Assembly (NCBI GenBank): GCA_903882805.1
Contig: CAIRYK010000056.1
Span: forward strand, 1 to 64,000
DNA length: 64,000 bases
Origin: an uncultured Bacteroidota bacterium
GTDB taxonomy: Bacteria > Bacteroidota > Bacteroidia > Chitinophagales > Chitinophagaceae
Reading direction: 5' to 3'
In this document: one piece after another, positions 1 through 7,973 of the stretch
How positions within the stretch are numbered: the first letter of the stretch is position 1
Layout of the letters: each line of letters starts with the position of its first letter
Program-made: the position numbers and the translations under genes
Notes under the pieces: generated by a model
What the model was told of the DNA's origin: nothing
Seen by the model: only the letters and a program-made list of their open reading frames with translations
Databases searched by the model: none

Positions 1-104
1 GCTTCAAGATCTCGCTTCACACCTTGGTATACAGTGATTGATGAGTATTCCCCCATTGCATATGTCGATTCAACATTTACAAGTGCTTTTTCTATCTTAA
101 CCTT
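1..104. repeat. Inverted repeat, left copy (104 bp)
   Basis: Bases 1-104 are an exact reverse complement of 4162-4265. The match stops at 104/4162 and reaches the window edge at the other end, so it may be longer. It lies inside the recombinase coding region, in the same reading frame in both copies. Confidence 0.97.
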
Positions 105-1289
105 TATGGCGATATTGCTTTGAATCTGCGACTTTATATCCTCAATGTACCTCTTGATCTGTATTGTGTTTAGACCTTTACCGAATATCCCTTCATCTTG
201 AAATTTATTCTTTATTTTGATTGAATCTGATAAAAAGGAAAAGATCACATCCCATAGCTCTTTGTCTGCTGCTGGGATATTAAGTGATCGTTTCATTTCA
301 CACTTAACCCCATCCAGCTTATTACTGTTGAATCTTCTTTCTGGCATTGGGCAATAGTATAACTGTTGTTTGTCGTTGTTTTTAATCCGACCACTCATAG
401 GGTTTCCACAACTGCACACAAGAAAATCTCTGAATAAATAGAATTTACTTGTTCTGTTCATTTGTCCTTTCCTAATCAATAGCTCGTTACGGTGCTTATT
501 TGCCTCATCGAAGAGTTTTGTTGAAATAAGTTGTGGAATACGATTTGATATAGTTTCCTTTGTTTTTTTATCATAGAAAACATCTACACCAGTGTATGCT
601 TTATTTCTGACCATCAGTTGAAGACTGCCGAGCGACCATTTATTATTTTCACGCCTGGTTTGAATATTGTTTTGCTCAAGCATTAATTTTATATCCTTCA
701 TTTTAGTGCCTGATGCATATTCTTGAAAAATTCGTTTTACCCAAATGCTTTCCGCTGTGTTTTCAGCAAGTCTGTTACCTTTGCCATCACTTTCGAGTGT
801 GTAGCCGAATGGACAATCACCACCACGCCAGTAATTTAGTTTGACCTTTTCAAGTTTCCCAAGTCTACTTCGTTCTGATCTTATCTTATTGTCATACTGT
901 GAAATCTCTGATAGAATACCCAAGATCATGTTCTCCATGCTATCTTCGGTCTTGTGAATGCCTTTTGGAGTGTATAAGGTCACTAAATTTGCAACCATTT
1001 TTTGTCTTATTGTATACCATGTAATTTGGTTCCGTGATAGCCGATCAGTGTTATAAACGTAAAGATGTCTGACGATACCTTTGTCCATTAACTTCAATAA
1101 ATTGGACATTACTGGACGATTCAACAAGTCGTCACTTGCGCTGCTCTTACCACCTTCGTTGTGAATTTGATATTCCATACCAAGTTGCTGGGCAAGTTTA
1201 ATTCCGATTTCTTCCTGTGTTTTCAATGATGTGCCCTCAGTTTGTACCTGACTGGAAACTCTTTTGTATATATGGAGAACCTCTTTCAT
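1..1289 (-). CDS. Large serine recombinase, C-terminus cut by window edge
   Basis: Reading the minus strand from ATG at 1289-1287 gives 429 open codons without a stop before the window edge. The start MKEVLHIYKRVSS carries the resolvase-type catalytic serine (Ser12, YxRVS context), followed by the DRLSRN arginine motif, a Recombinase domain, and a zinc ribbon (CSCG ... YYCPMP) near residues 310-335. The order N-terminal resolvase, recombinase domain, zinc ribbon, coiled-coil tail is that of large serine integrases, which integrate or excise elements at short att sites. The last 34 or so codons are identical to the plus-strand fragment at 4162-4265; joined to that fragment the protein would be about 565 residues, normal for the family. 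What lies beyond position 1 is unknown. Confidence 0.9.
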   Translation of the reverse strand, partial: MKEVLHIYKRVSSQVQTEGTSLKTQEEIGIKLAQQLGMEYQIHNEGGKSSASDDLLNRPVMSNLLKLMDKGIVRHLYVYNTDRLSRNQITWYTIRQKMVANLVTLYTPKGIHKTEDSMENMILGILSEISQYDNKIRSERSRLGKLEKVKLNYWRGGDCPFGYTLESDGKGNRLAENTAESIWVKRIFQEYASGTKMKDIKLMLEQNNIQTRRENNKWSLGSLQLMVRNKAYTGVDVFYDKKTKETISNRIPQLISTKLFDEANKHRNELLIRKGQMNRTSKFYLFRDFLVCSCGNPMSGRIKNNDKQQLYYCPMPERRFNSNKLDGVKCEMKRSLNIPAADKELWDVIFSFLSDSIKIKNKFQDEGIFGKGLNTIQIKRYIEDIKSQIQSNIAIKVKIEKALVNVESTYAMGEYSSITVYQGVKRDLE

Positions 1290-1333
1290 TAAACAGATTT
1301 ACGCTAAAATTAAATAGGAATCAATAAAAAGGA

Positions 1334-1346
1334 TGAGAAGTTCTCA
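1334..1346. promoter_or_regulatory. Short palindrome upstream of the recombinase gene
   Basis: TGAGAAGTTCTCA is a perfect palindrome around a central G, about 45 bp upstream of the recombinase start on the minus strand and downstream of the cargo operon. It could be an operator for the recombinase or a weak hairpin; no regulator gene for it is visible. Confidence 0.3.
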
Positions 1347-1441
1347 ATGAATTTAACCAACGTAAATATTGTATCCTCAAATAGGATTTGCTTTGGCTTT
1401 ACGGGAATAATAAACTCACTACCAAAATAGATAGTCAACAC

Positions 1442-1852
1442 TCACTCCTCCATATCCATAGCGAAAGTATTTGAATTTTCATCTTTAATGTATTCTTTTA
1501 GCCCCACGTATAATTCTTTATCTTGTTCGTATAAAACGCTATCAGGGTCTAACAGCGTCAAACCCGAATTATAATATTCCCATGATTTATCAAATTCCCC
1601 AAGCTTGCAATGGAGTTGTGAAATAAAGCCAATAATGCAATGAAGTGCCCATGCGTTTGTTGAATAATGAGTAAGATCCAAAGCGAATTTCGCCTCGCTG
1701 ATTGCACCTCGTTTATTTCCCTGCTCTGCTTGTGCGACTGCCCGTCGGAAAAATAGCTCTGCTTGGTGATAGTTTTGCTAACCATATATACTTATCACCT
1801 GACTCTTATAGCTAATAAAGTCTGTACCAATAGCAATATTATAGTCGTTCAT
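1442..1852 (-). pseudogene. TPR-like small protein ORF interrupted by an in-frame amber codon
   Basis: From ATG at 1852-1850 the frame reads MNDYNIAIGTDFISYKSQ ... ISIYG, meets TAG at 1780-1778 (codon 25), then stays open for 111 more codons to 1442. The region after the stop has the helix-turn-helix look of a tetratricopeptide protein (AELFFRRAVAQAEQGNKRGA, then AWALHCIIGFISQLHCKLGE). The ATG overlaps the end of the preceding PD-(D/E)XK ORF (1839) by 14 bp, typical of translational coupling, so the pre-stop part belongs to the gene. It is either a nonsense-mutated third gene, a restart at TTG 1681, suppression of the stop, or a sequencing error. Function unknown. Confidence 0.6.
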
Positions 1853-2810
1853 TTAGTGCGCTATTTAGAAAATCACTTATTGGGATCATGTTTTTATAGT
1901 AAAGACCATAACCCATAAAACTTGCAGTTGCTATTTTTACGTCAATCACTCTATTTATCTCTTCCCATCTGAGTTGAGATATAGACATTAATGCATTATG
2001 CAATCTACTTGAAGCTGGTTTATGGTTAGCAAATAATAAAATAAACTCAGGTTTAAGGCTGCTAAGTCCTACAATTGGGTTGGTATTTCCATTTGTATTT
2101 ACTAACCCAAGAGTTCTCAGTCGACTAAAAATTGAAATAGTTTCTTTCTTAAGTATTTCAAGATTATTCTGATTACTACAAAAATTTACGACATCATCTA
2201 AGTGCTGTATTTTGCCTGCACTTCCATCAATTGCCCCATCGCCGTATTTCATTTCTAAGATAGCAAGTTTACAATGGTCATTATTTTTTCTGTTACTACT
2301 TCGCTCGTGAGAATTAGATAGCCATTTTATCCCAATCAAATCAAATCTTTTATTATTATTATCTGGACGAGTATATTCGAAGTCTGTAATAAAATAATCA
2401 GTATCATTCGATACAATTGAATTGTTATTTTCTCTAACAACGAGTTGTTGAAATTCCCTCTCAAGTTTTGGAGTCGTTGAATAATAAAAATCCATAGACT
2501 GTTTCATATGAGGAACAAGCTGTACCCATTTTTTTGCATCCTCTATATTGCATATTTGAATAGGGAAACCGTCTAATATCATATTCCTCTTTTCATCATC
2601 AACTACTTCTAAATATTTATCGTCGAAAAATGCTATATAGCGTCCTGCATTTTCTGTAAGTTTTAAAATGCTACCACCTCTATAATATATGTTTACATAT
2701 TTATCCCTAATTTGTAGACAGAGTGTATCATCTTGTTTAACGAGATTCAGAATTGGCTTCAAAAATCCACCTGAAAAATCACCCATAAAATTGTCTGATA
2801 AGTTCCTCAT
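1839..2810 (-). CDS. Probable PD-(D/E)XK-type protein of unknown function
   Basis: Start chosen at ATG 2810; an in-frame TTG at 2828, six codons earlier, is the alternative. The roughly 323-residue protein is not one I recognise by name. Its middle carries the spacing of a PD-(D/E)XK nuclease core: a Glu-rich helix (LEREFQQL, near residue 118), Asp in KRFDLIGIKW (near 157), then LEMKYG giving E-x-K near 186-188. The N-terminal 110 residues have no recognised motif, and the tail is FILLFANHKPASS-like beta/alpha. It follows the beta-CASP gene with only a few bases between and overlaps the TPR-like ORF, so the three are one operon. A nuclease role, perhaps in defence, is inference. Confidence 0.6.
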   Translation of the reverse strand: MRNLSDNFMGDFSGGFLKPILNLVKQDDTLCLQIRDKYVNIYYRGGSILKLTENAGRYIAFFDDKYLEVVDDEKRNMILDGFPIQICNIEDAKKWVQLVPHMKQSMDFYYSTTPKLEREFQQLVVRENNNSIVSNDTDYFITDFEYTRPDNNNKRFDLIGIKWLSNSHERSSNRKNNDHCKLAILEMKYGDGAIDGSAGKIQHLDDVVNFCSNQNNLEILKKETISIFSRLRTLGLVNTNGNTNPIVGLSSLKPEFILLFANHKPASSRLHNALMSISQLRWEEINRVIDVKIATASFMGYGLYYKNMIPISDFLNSALNERL

Positions 2811-2831
2811 AAATAATTTGATTAACAACTG

Positions 2832-4079
2832 TTACAATTGATATTCTTTACCGTCATCCCATAAAGTTATATTTGATAACCCTGCCTTCTCTAATTCCTC
2901 TTTAAATTTTTCTGGGTATGCTGTATGAATGGGCACCAGTTTGGTTGGGTTCAATGCCTTCGCAAACTTCATTAAGTCAGATATTGTGGCGTGTCCGCTT
3001 GTATGCACTGATTGAAACAAAATGCCTGGATCATTTTTAAGTCTGTTTAAGTAATCGGTATAATGCTGTTCATATTTCTTATTCAGATATCCTTCCCATT
3101 GAGAATAGATAATATTAATTACGCCAAAACGCCTTATTGAATCTACGAAATTTGCTACTGGGTAACGGACAAAATAAACAAATTCGGAAGATCGATTAAA
3201 AACAGCGCTACCGATGCTTTGCTGTTTTATTCTGTTTCGGAAATCATCAAATTCTTCACCCATTATCTTATCCATTTGCCAAGGATGTTCATACACCTTA
3301 ACCTCTTCCCATTCGATTGTTGGAACGCCTGGTGACTGCTTCCTTACCTTATCCAAAATCCAAGCGGTGTAGACATCAATCACTACCTTCTTCCCAGTTC
3401 TTCTGCAAGCTCTGAATACAGAAACAAAACGATCAATGTTCTGGGCTGAGCTTATGACAAAGGATAGGTTCCGCTGATCTTTAATAATATTGTAAATCGC
3501 TTTTTCAACACTGTCCTCGGTTTGGTAAAGGTGGTTTTTACGCTCCACCATTGTGCCCTCTATCAGTAGCAGATCAATGTTCTGCGGTGGACTTTCAATC
3601 TGTCTATGGTAGAGCTTACTTTTCCTTCCTGTAGCTCTAAAATCCCCGCTATAGAAAACCCGCTTTCCATCTGCCTCAATCAGAAATGCAAAAGATTCGG
3701 GTGTGGAGTGGTCTGTAAGGAATGGAGTGACCTTAAAAGTACCTGTTATGGTAAAAGGATGAAATGCTTTTATAGTGATGAAGTTGCATTTTAGTTGAGG
3801 TTCACCAAGAAATATTTTTGGTGCGTTAATTAAATCCATGGATAATTCACCAATGTAAATGGGAACATCAAGACCCACCTCTTCCATGAGTCCATAATGA
3901 TCCTGATGAGGATGCGAAATGAGCAGAGCATCTACTGTATTATTTGCATAACCTACATCATTGTTGGTTGTGTCAAGCGGTGCACCGAGATCAACCCAAA
4001 GGATTTTACCATTCTCAGCTATTAATTCAACGCAGGTGCCACCAATCTCTTTTGTACCTCTATAAACTATAACTTTCAT
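2832..4079 (-). CDS. Beta-CASP metallo-beta-lactamase-fold nuclease (RNase J/CPSF-like)
   Basis: The protein (415 aa from ATG 4079; GTG at 4082 precedes it) has the complete metallo-beta-lactamase set: HPHQDH (H56, H58, D60, H61), DHS (H124) and YSGD (D146). It then shows the beta-CASP motifs: motif A acid in LLLIEGT (E174), motif B in TSGHA (H363) and motif C in VPIHT (H385). That order is typical of RNase J and CPSF-type RNA-processing enzymes, so a metal-dependent RNase or DNase is the likely activity. At 415 residues it lacks the long C-terminal extension of housekeeping RNase J. It is the first gene of a cargo operon next to a serine recombinase, which argues for an accessory, possibly defensive, role. 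Confidence 0.85.
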   Translation of the reverse strand: MKVIVYRGTKEIGGTCVELIAENGKILWVDLGAPLDTTNNDVGYANNTVDALLISHPHQDHYGLMEEVGLDVPIYIGELSMDLINAPKIFLGEPQLKCNFITIKAFHPFTITGTFKVTPFLTDHSTPESFAFLIEADGKRVFYSGDFRATGRKSKLYHRQIESPPQNIDLLLIEGTMVERKNHLYQTEDSVEKAIYNIIKDQRNLSFVISSAQNIDRFVSVFRACRRTGKKVVIDVYTAWILDKVRKQSPGVPTIEWEEVKVYEHPWQMDKIMGEEFDDFRNRIKQQSIGSAVFNRSSEFVYFVRYPVANFVDSIRRFGVINIIYSQWEGYLNKKYEQHYTDYLNRLKNDPGILFQSVHTSGHATISDLMKFAKALNPTKLVPIHTAYPEKFKEELEKAGLSNITLWDDGKEYQL

Positions 4080-4146
4080 CACGAACTATTTGGCTTCAAA
4101 TTACAAATTGTAAGGCAAAATACTGAAAATTGAATTTTTCATTTGT

Positions 4147-4671
4147 TTGTATTTTAAATATAAGGTTAAGATAGAAAAAGCACTTGTAAATGTTGAATCG
4201 ACATATGCAATGGGGGAATACTCATCAATCACTGTATACCAAGGTGTGAAGCGAGATCTTGAAGCAAAATTGAAAATGATAACGATTCAAATAGAATCAT
4301 CCCAAGCCGAGCTTGAACACCTTAATGACAAGGACTCATGGTTGGAATGGCTGGATGAATTGGCAATCGTTATGAATGACAGTGCTGAATTAAGTCCCAT
4401 ACAAAAACGGAAGTTCTTAAAGTTAATCTTGAGGCGGATTGACGTAAGCCACCAGGCAGCGACTAATCTGCACCGACTCAAGATTAATTTTAGACTTCCT
4501 CTATTGACAGATTTGAATGGAATTATAAAGCATAATACTGCCAGCACGACATACATTAAAAATACCGTTAAGTACTTTCAAACGGCTGGAAGCATTGGTA
4601 ATACTGGGGCACCAGATATTAGCCGAACGCTTTACTCCACTGTTACAGATTTTGCCAGGTTACGTGGCTGA
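4147..4671 (+). pseudogene. C-terminal fragment of the serine recombinase, ending antisense to glmS
   Basis: The frame opens without a credible start (TTG at 4147) and from 4162 encodes the coiled-coil and C-terminal part of a large serine recombinase, including ELSPIQKRKFLKLILRRIDV. Its first 34 codons equal the last visible codons of the minus-strand recombinase. The final residues STVTDFARLRG are the antisense reading of the conserved glmS ending (PRNLAKSVTVE), so the last 40 bases overlap glmS. The gene end therefore spans the element-chromosome junction. In this arrangement it lacks the catalytic domain and cannot act alone; inversion of the 104-4162 interval would restore a full gene. 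Confidence 0.8.
4162..4265. repeat. Inverted repeat, right copy (104 bp)
   Basis: Exact reverse complement of 1-104. In this orientation it encodes the recombinase coiled-coil start (KVKIEKALVNVES...) on the plus strand and joins directly to the rest of the recombinase C-terminus. Confidence 0.97.
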
Positions 4672-6470
4672 TCTACATTGCAGCCGCGCATTATGGCTAT
4701 ATGATAGGCCAGCAGTTGCAGCGGCACTATAGTAATGAGCGGAGACAGTATTTCTTCGGTTTCAGGCACTTCTATTATGTGATCGGCAAGGGCGCGTATC
4801 TGTGTGTCGCCTTTGTGCACCACCGCTATTATCTTGCCTTTGCGGGCTTTTACTTCCTGCACATTCGATACTATCTTCTCATAGGCGCTCTGGTTGGTAG
4901 CCAAAAACACCACGGGCATATTTTCATCTATCAGGGCTATGGGGCCGTGTTTCATTTCGGCTGCCGGATACCCTTCTGCATGTATGTACGATATTTCTTT
5001 CAGCTTAAGCGCGCCTTCCAGAGCTACCGGAAAGTTGTAACCGCGACCCAAATACAGGAAGTTGGTAGCGTCTTTATATATGGCCGCTATTTCTTTTATC
5101 TGTGCATCCAGCAACAGTGTTTCTTCTATTTTGCGGGGTATGCTCTCCAGTTCGTAGAGTATCTCGCGCAGCTTAGATGTAGGTATGGTACCTTTCACCA
5201 TCGCCAGTTGCAGCGCCACAAGCGTTATCAGCGATATCTGTGTAGAAAACGCCTTGGTAGACGCAACGCCTATTTCGGGGCCGGCATGTGTATATGATCC
5301 TGCGTGCGATGTACGCGCAATGGATGAGCCTATTACATTGCATACGCCATATATAAGCGCCTGCCGTTCCTTAGCCAGCGATATTGCAGCCAGCGTATCG
5401 GCTGTCTCGCCCGACTGCGATATGGCTATCACCACATCTTTCTCAGTAATTATTGGGTTGCGATACCTGAATTCAGATGCATATTCCACCTCTACCGGCA
5501 CGCGCGCCAGATCTTCTATCAGGTGCTCGCCTATCAGGGCTGAGTGCCACGATGTGCCGCAGGCTGTTATAATAAAGCGCTCGGCATTATCTATGCGGTT
5601 TATGTATTCGTTCAGTCCGCCCAGCTTTATCCAGCCTTGCGCAGCGTTCATACGGCCGCGTAGCGAGTCTTCTATTGCCTTTGGCTGCTCGTATATTTCT
5701 TTAAGCATAAAATGCTCAAAGCCGCCCTTCTCTATCATCTCCAGAGAGAACTCAAGTTTCTTTATCTCCGGCGATTTCTCCACATTACCCAGCGTACGTA
5801 TCACATACGATCCATCGCGGTTTATTACGGCATATTCTTGTTCGTCGAGATATACCACGTTTTGTGTGTATTCAATGATAGGCGATGCATCAGAGGCTAT
5901 GTAAAACTCATCCGTACCTATGCCTATCACCAGTGGGCTACCCTTGCGGGCAGCTATCAGTTGGTCGGGATTATTTTTATTGAGCACCACTATTGCGTAA
6001 GCGCCTACTACCTCGTTGAGGGCTATGCGCACTGCATTATCGAGCGATGCATTTTCTTTTTTCTGCACCTCTTCTATGAGATTCACCAGTATTTCGGTAT
6101 CGGTGTCTGAGTGAAACACATAGCCGCGCTTCTGCAACTCTTCCTTTATAGCTGAGTAGTTTTCTATGATACCGTTATGTATAATAGCCAGATCGCCGCT
6201 CTGCGACAGGTGCGGATGCGCATTACGGTCGTTCGGTTCGCCATGCGTAGCCCAGCGCGTGTGCCCTATGCCTATGTTGGCCCCCGTGAAGGAGTGGTCT
6301 ACTATTTTTTCCAACTCGCTTACCTTGCCGGCTTTCTTAAAAACAGTCATATCGCTGTTGAGTAAAGCAATACCTGCGCTATCGTACCCGCGGTACTCCA
6401 GCCTTTTTAGTCCTTTTATGAGAATAGGAAATGCTTCTTTTTTCCCAATGTATCCAACAATACCGCACAT
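4632..6470 (-). CDS. glmS: Glutamine-fructose-6-phosphate aminotransferase (isomerizing)
   Basis: This 612-residue protein makes glucosamine-6-phosphate from fructose-6-phosphate and glutamine, the first step to UDP-GlcNAc for peptidoglycan and lipid A. Cys2 in MCGIVGYIG is the N-terminal glutaminase nucleophile, with GHTRWATHG and HNGIIENY following. Two SIS domains fill the second half (ITACGTSWHSALIG, then YLGRGYNFPVALEGALKLKE), and it ends in the invariant PRNLAKSVTVE. Length matches E. coli GlmS (609). It is the last gene of a minus-strand run with glycogen synthase and a DUF4270 lipoprotein (29-bp gap). Its 3' end is the junction of the recombinase element; the coding sequence is intact. 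Confidence 0.98.
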   Translation of the reverse strand: MCGIVGYIGKKEAFPILIKGLKRLEYRGYDSAGIALLNSDMTVFKKAGKVSELEKIVDHSFTGANIGIGHTRWATHGEPNDRNAHPHLSQSGDLAIIHNGIIENYSAIKEELQKRGYVFHSDTDTEILVNLIEEVQKKENASLDNAVRIALNEVVGAYAIVVLNKNNPDQLIAARKGSPLVIGIGTDEFYIASDASPIIEYTQNVVYLDEQEYAVINRDGSYVIRTLGNVEKSPEIKKLEFSLEMIEKGGFEHFMLKEIYEQPKAIEDSLRGRMNAAQGWIKLGGLNEYINRIDNAERFIITACGTSWHSALIGEHLIEDLARVPVEVEYASEFRYRNPIITEKDVVIAISQSGETADTLAAISLAKERQALIYGVCNVIGSSIARTSHAGSYTHAGPEIGVASTKAFSTQISLITLVALQLAMVKGTIPTSKLREILYELESIPRKIEETLLLDAQIKEIAAIYKDATNFLYLGRGYNFPVALEGALKLKEISYIHAEGYPAAEMKHGPIALIDENMPVVFLATNQSAYEKIVSNVQEVKARKGKIIAVVHKGDTQIRALADHIIEVPETEEILSPLITIVPLQLLAYHIAIMRGCNVDQPRNLAKSVTVE

Positions 6471-6499
6471 ACGTTTATATAATTAGTTATTGAGCTTTT

Positions 6500-7936
6500 T
6501 TAGTTATCGAGCTTTGAATATACAACATTTAGTTTAGCCCTATACAATTGGTCGGGATAATTTCCTCCACCGGCCACCATATGGAATGCTCCGTAATAAT
6601 CTTGCGTGCCAGAAATGTGGAGGTGCAGTGTGTCGTTTTTGGCGGCAATGGAAGCCATTACTTCACGCGGTATGTTGATAGTGAACGAGTTAAGCGTTGT
6701 ACCTGCGGTAGTATAGGTATGCAGATGGCCATCCAATACATTAAACGGAGTGAGGCTGTACAGCGGGTAGCGATCGGCTACGTTGTATACTATACCGGCA
6801 TTTACCCCTGCCGGATATTTACCATTGCCTATACCTACGGGGTACAATCGCTCTGGAGCAGCATACAGCGGAGGGTTGTAAGTAGCTCCCGGTAGCAGCG
6901 TAAGTTGTATCTCGGCTTTGTTGATGATGCCCACCGGCAAGCTCTTCATACCGGGTATTACAATATCCAGATTCGCTCCGGGCTGGTTTTGCAGTGCAAT
7001 AATTTCGTCGTTGGCTTCCTTGCTGTTCAGCAGTTTGGCCAGTGGAAAACGACCGTAAGAACTGGCAATGTTGTTGAAATGCGAGCAAGAACCTGTATTG
7101 AACACATAGCCCTGTACCAGCGTATCGGTAGGCTTGCCTATTGGGTGGTGATACACTACTATACCAGCCTGAGAGTAAATATCAGAGCCATCGAGTTGGA
7201 AATAAGGTATTGCTGTGTTTTGTTCGTTGGTGTTGGCTACCCTTACGCAAATACCTTTAAAGCCATTGAGGAATTCTTGTGTGGCGGTAGCAGTAGACAG
7301 TCCATTAAGCACAGGGAGCAACTTACTCAAAAACAGAGGCAGTTTCAGCTTTATGCGCAGGCCGGCATGGTTTTTACCGCTCACCTGCATAGAGTCTTTA
7401 AGGTGATACAGATTTACCGTAGTTGGCTCGCTCAGCGGAAAAACCGCATCTATGGGCTTGGTATCGTAGGCATGATAAACCGCTGTTGCCGCCGAGCCCA
7501 GAGTATCCGTTACATAAAACACCTGATAAGTTTGCGTCAGGTTTTCGTTGGCGGTATCGCCATAAGTAAAGCCCGCATAGGGCAGCACAAGAATGGCAGA
7601 ATCTATAACGCTATCGGCTGCATATACAGCCGATGACATTACCTGCGGCATGATCTGAAAGAATGTAGTACCTGTAATTGTACCAAAATAGGGATCTGTA
7701 ATAGTACCTACCGCCTGATATATAGGTATGCCGCCAATATTGGTGCTGGTAATTACTGTATCGTCGAAAAAGGTATGCGTGATGCAGGCAAGCGAAGTGT
7801 CGTAAACGCCTATTGCATTGCCGGCAGGCGATACTTTAGAATTGATAAGGGTATTTTCTTTGCAACCCGCCAGCGTTAGTCCGGCAATCAAGACTGACAA
7901 AACCAATACCTGCAGACTACTGAAACTTTTGTTCAA
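6500..7936 (-). CDS. DUF4270-family lipoprotein
   Basis: A 478-residue exported protein: signal peptide with lipobox TLAGC (Cys25), then a beta-rich body with the DUF4270 pattern (TITDPYFGTITGTTFFQIMP, HLKDSMQV, NKAEIQLTL). DUF4270 proteins are common in Bacteroidota and of unknown function, presumably anchored in the outer or inner membrane by the lipid. It lies between the short glycogen synthase and glmS, an arrangement I associate with this phylum, and all three are likely cotranscribed. The family call is from memory of the pattern. Confidence 0.8.
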   Translation of the reverse strand: MNKSFSSLQVLVLSVLIAGLTLAGCKENTLINSKVSPAGNAIGVYDTSLACITHTFFDDTVITSTNIGGIPIYQAVGTITDPYFGTITGTTFFQIMPQVMSSAVYAADSVIDSAILVLPYAGFTYGDTANENLTQTYQVFYVTDTLGSAATAVYHAYDTKPIDAVFPLSEPTTVNLYHLKDSMQVSGKNHAGLRIKLKLPLFLSKLLPVLNGLSTATATQEFLNGFKGICVRVANTNEQNTAIPYFQLDGSDIYSQAGIVVYHHPIGKPTDTLVQGYVFNTGSCSHFNNIASSYGRFPLAKLLNSKEANDEIIALQNQPGANLDIVIPGMKSLPVGIINKAEIQLTLLPGATYNPPLYAAPERLYPVGIGNGKYPAGVNAGIVYNVADRYPLYSLTPFNVLDGHLHTYTTAGTTLNSFTINIPREVMASIAAKNDTLHLHISGTQDYYGAFHMVAGGGNYPDQLYRAKLNVVYSKLDN

Positions 7937-7973
7937 GATGATTTATTTAGCGGCTAAGATGATAAAAGAAATT

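Larger units (their letters stand above)
1..4631. mobile_element. Serine-recombinase element at the 3' end of glmS (right part only)
   Basis: This stretch is visibly more AT-rich than the core genome to its right and carries a large serine recombinase plus a three-gene cargo operon. It abuts the last codons of glmS, and the plus-strand recombinase fragment reads into the glmS 3' end, which marks this as the junction with the chromosome. The left end lies outside the window. The recombinase is present as a minus-strand N-terminal/core part running off the window and as an inverted plus-strand C-terminal part, the two sharing 104 identical bases. Insertion at glmS is inferred from the junction; no second att copy can be seen here. 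Confidence 0.7.

Noticed and set aside
4701-6486. Several plus-strand frames opposite glmS
   Set aside because: Shadows of the well-supported glmS gene on the other strand.
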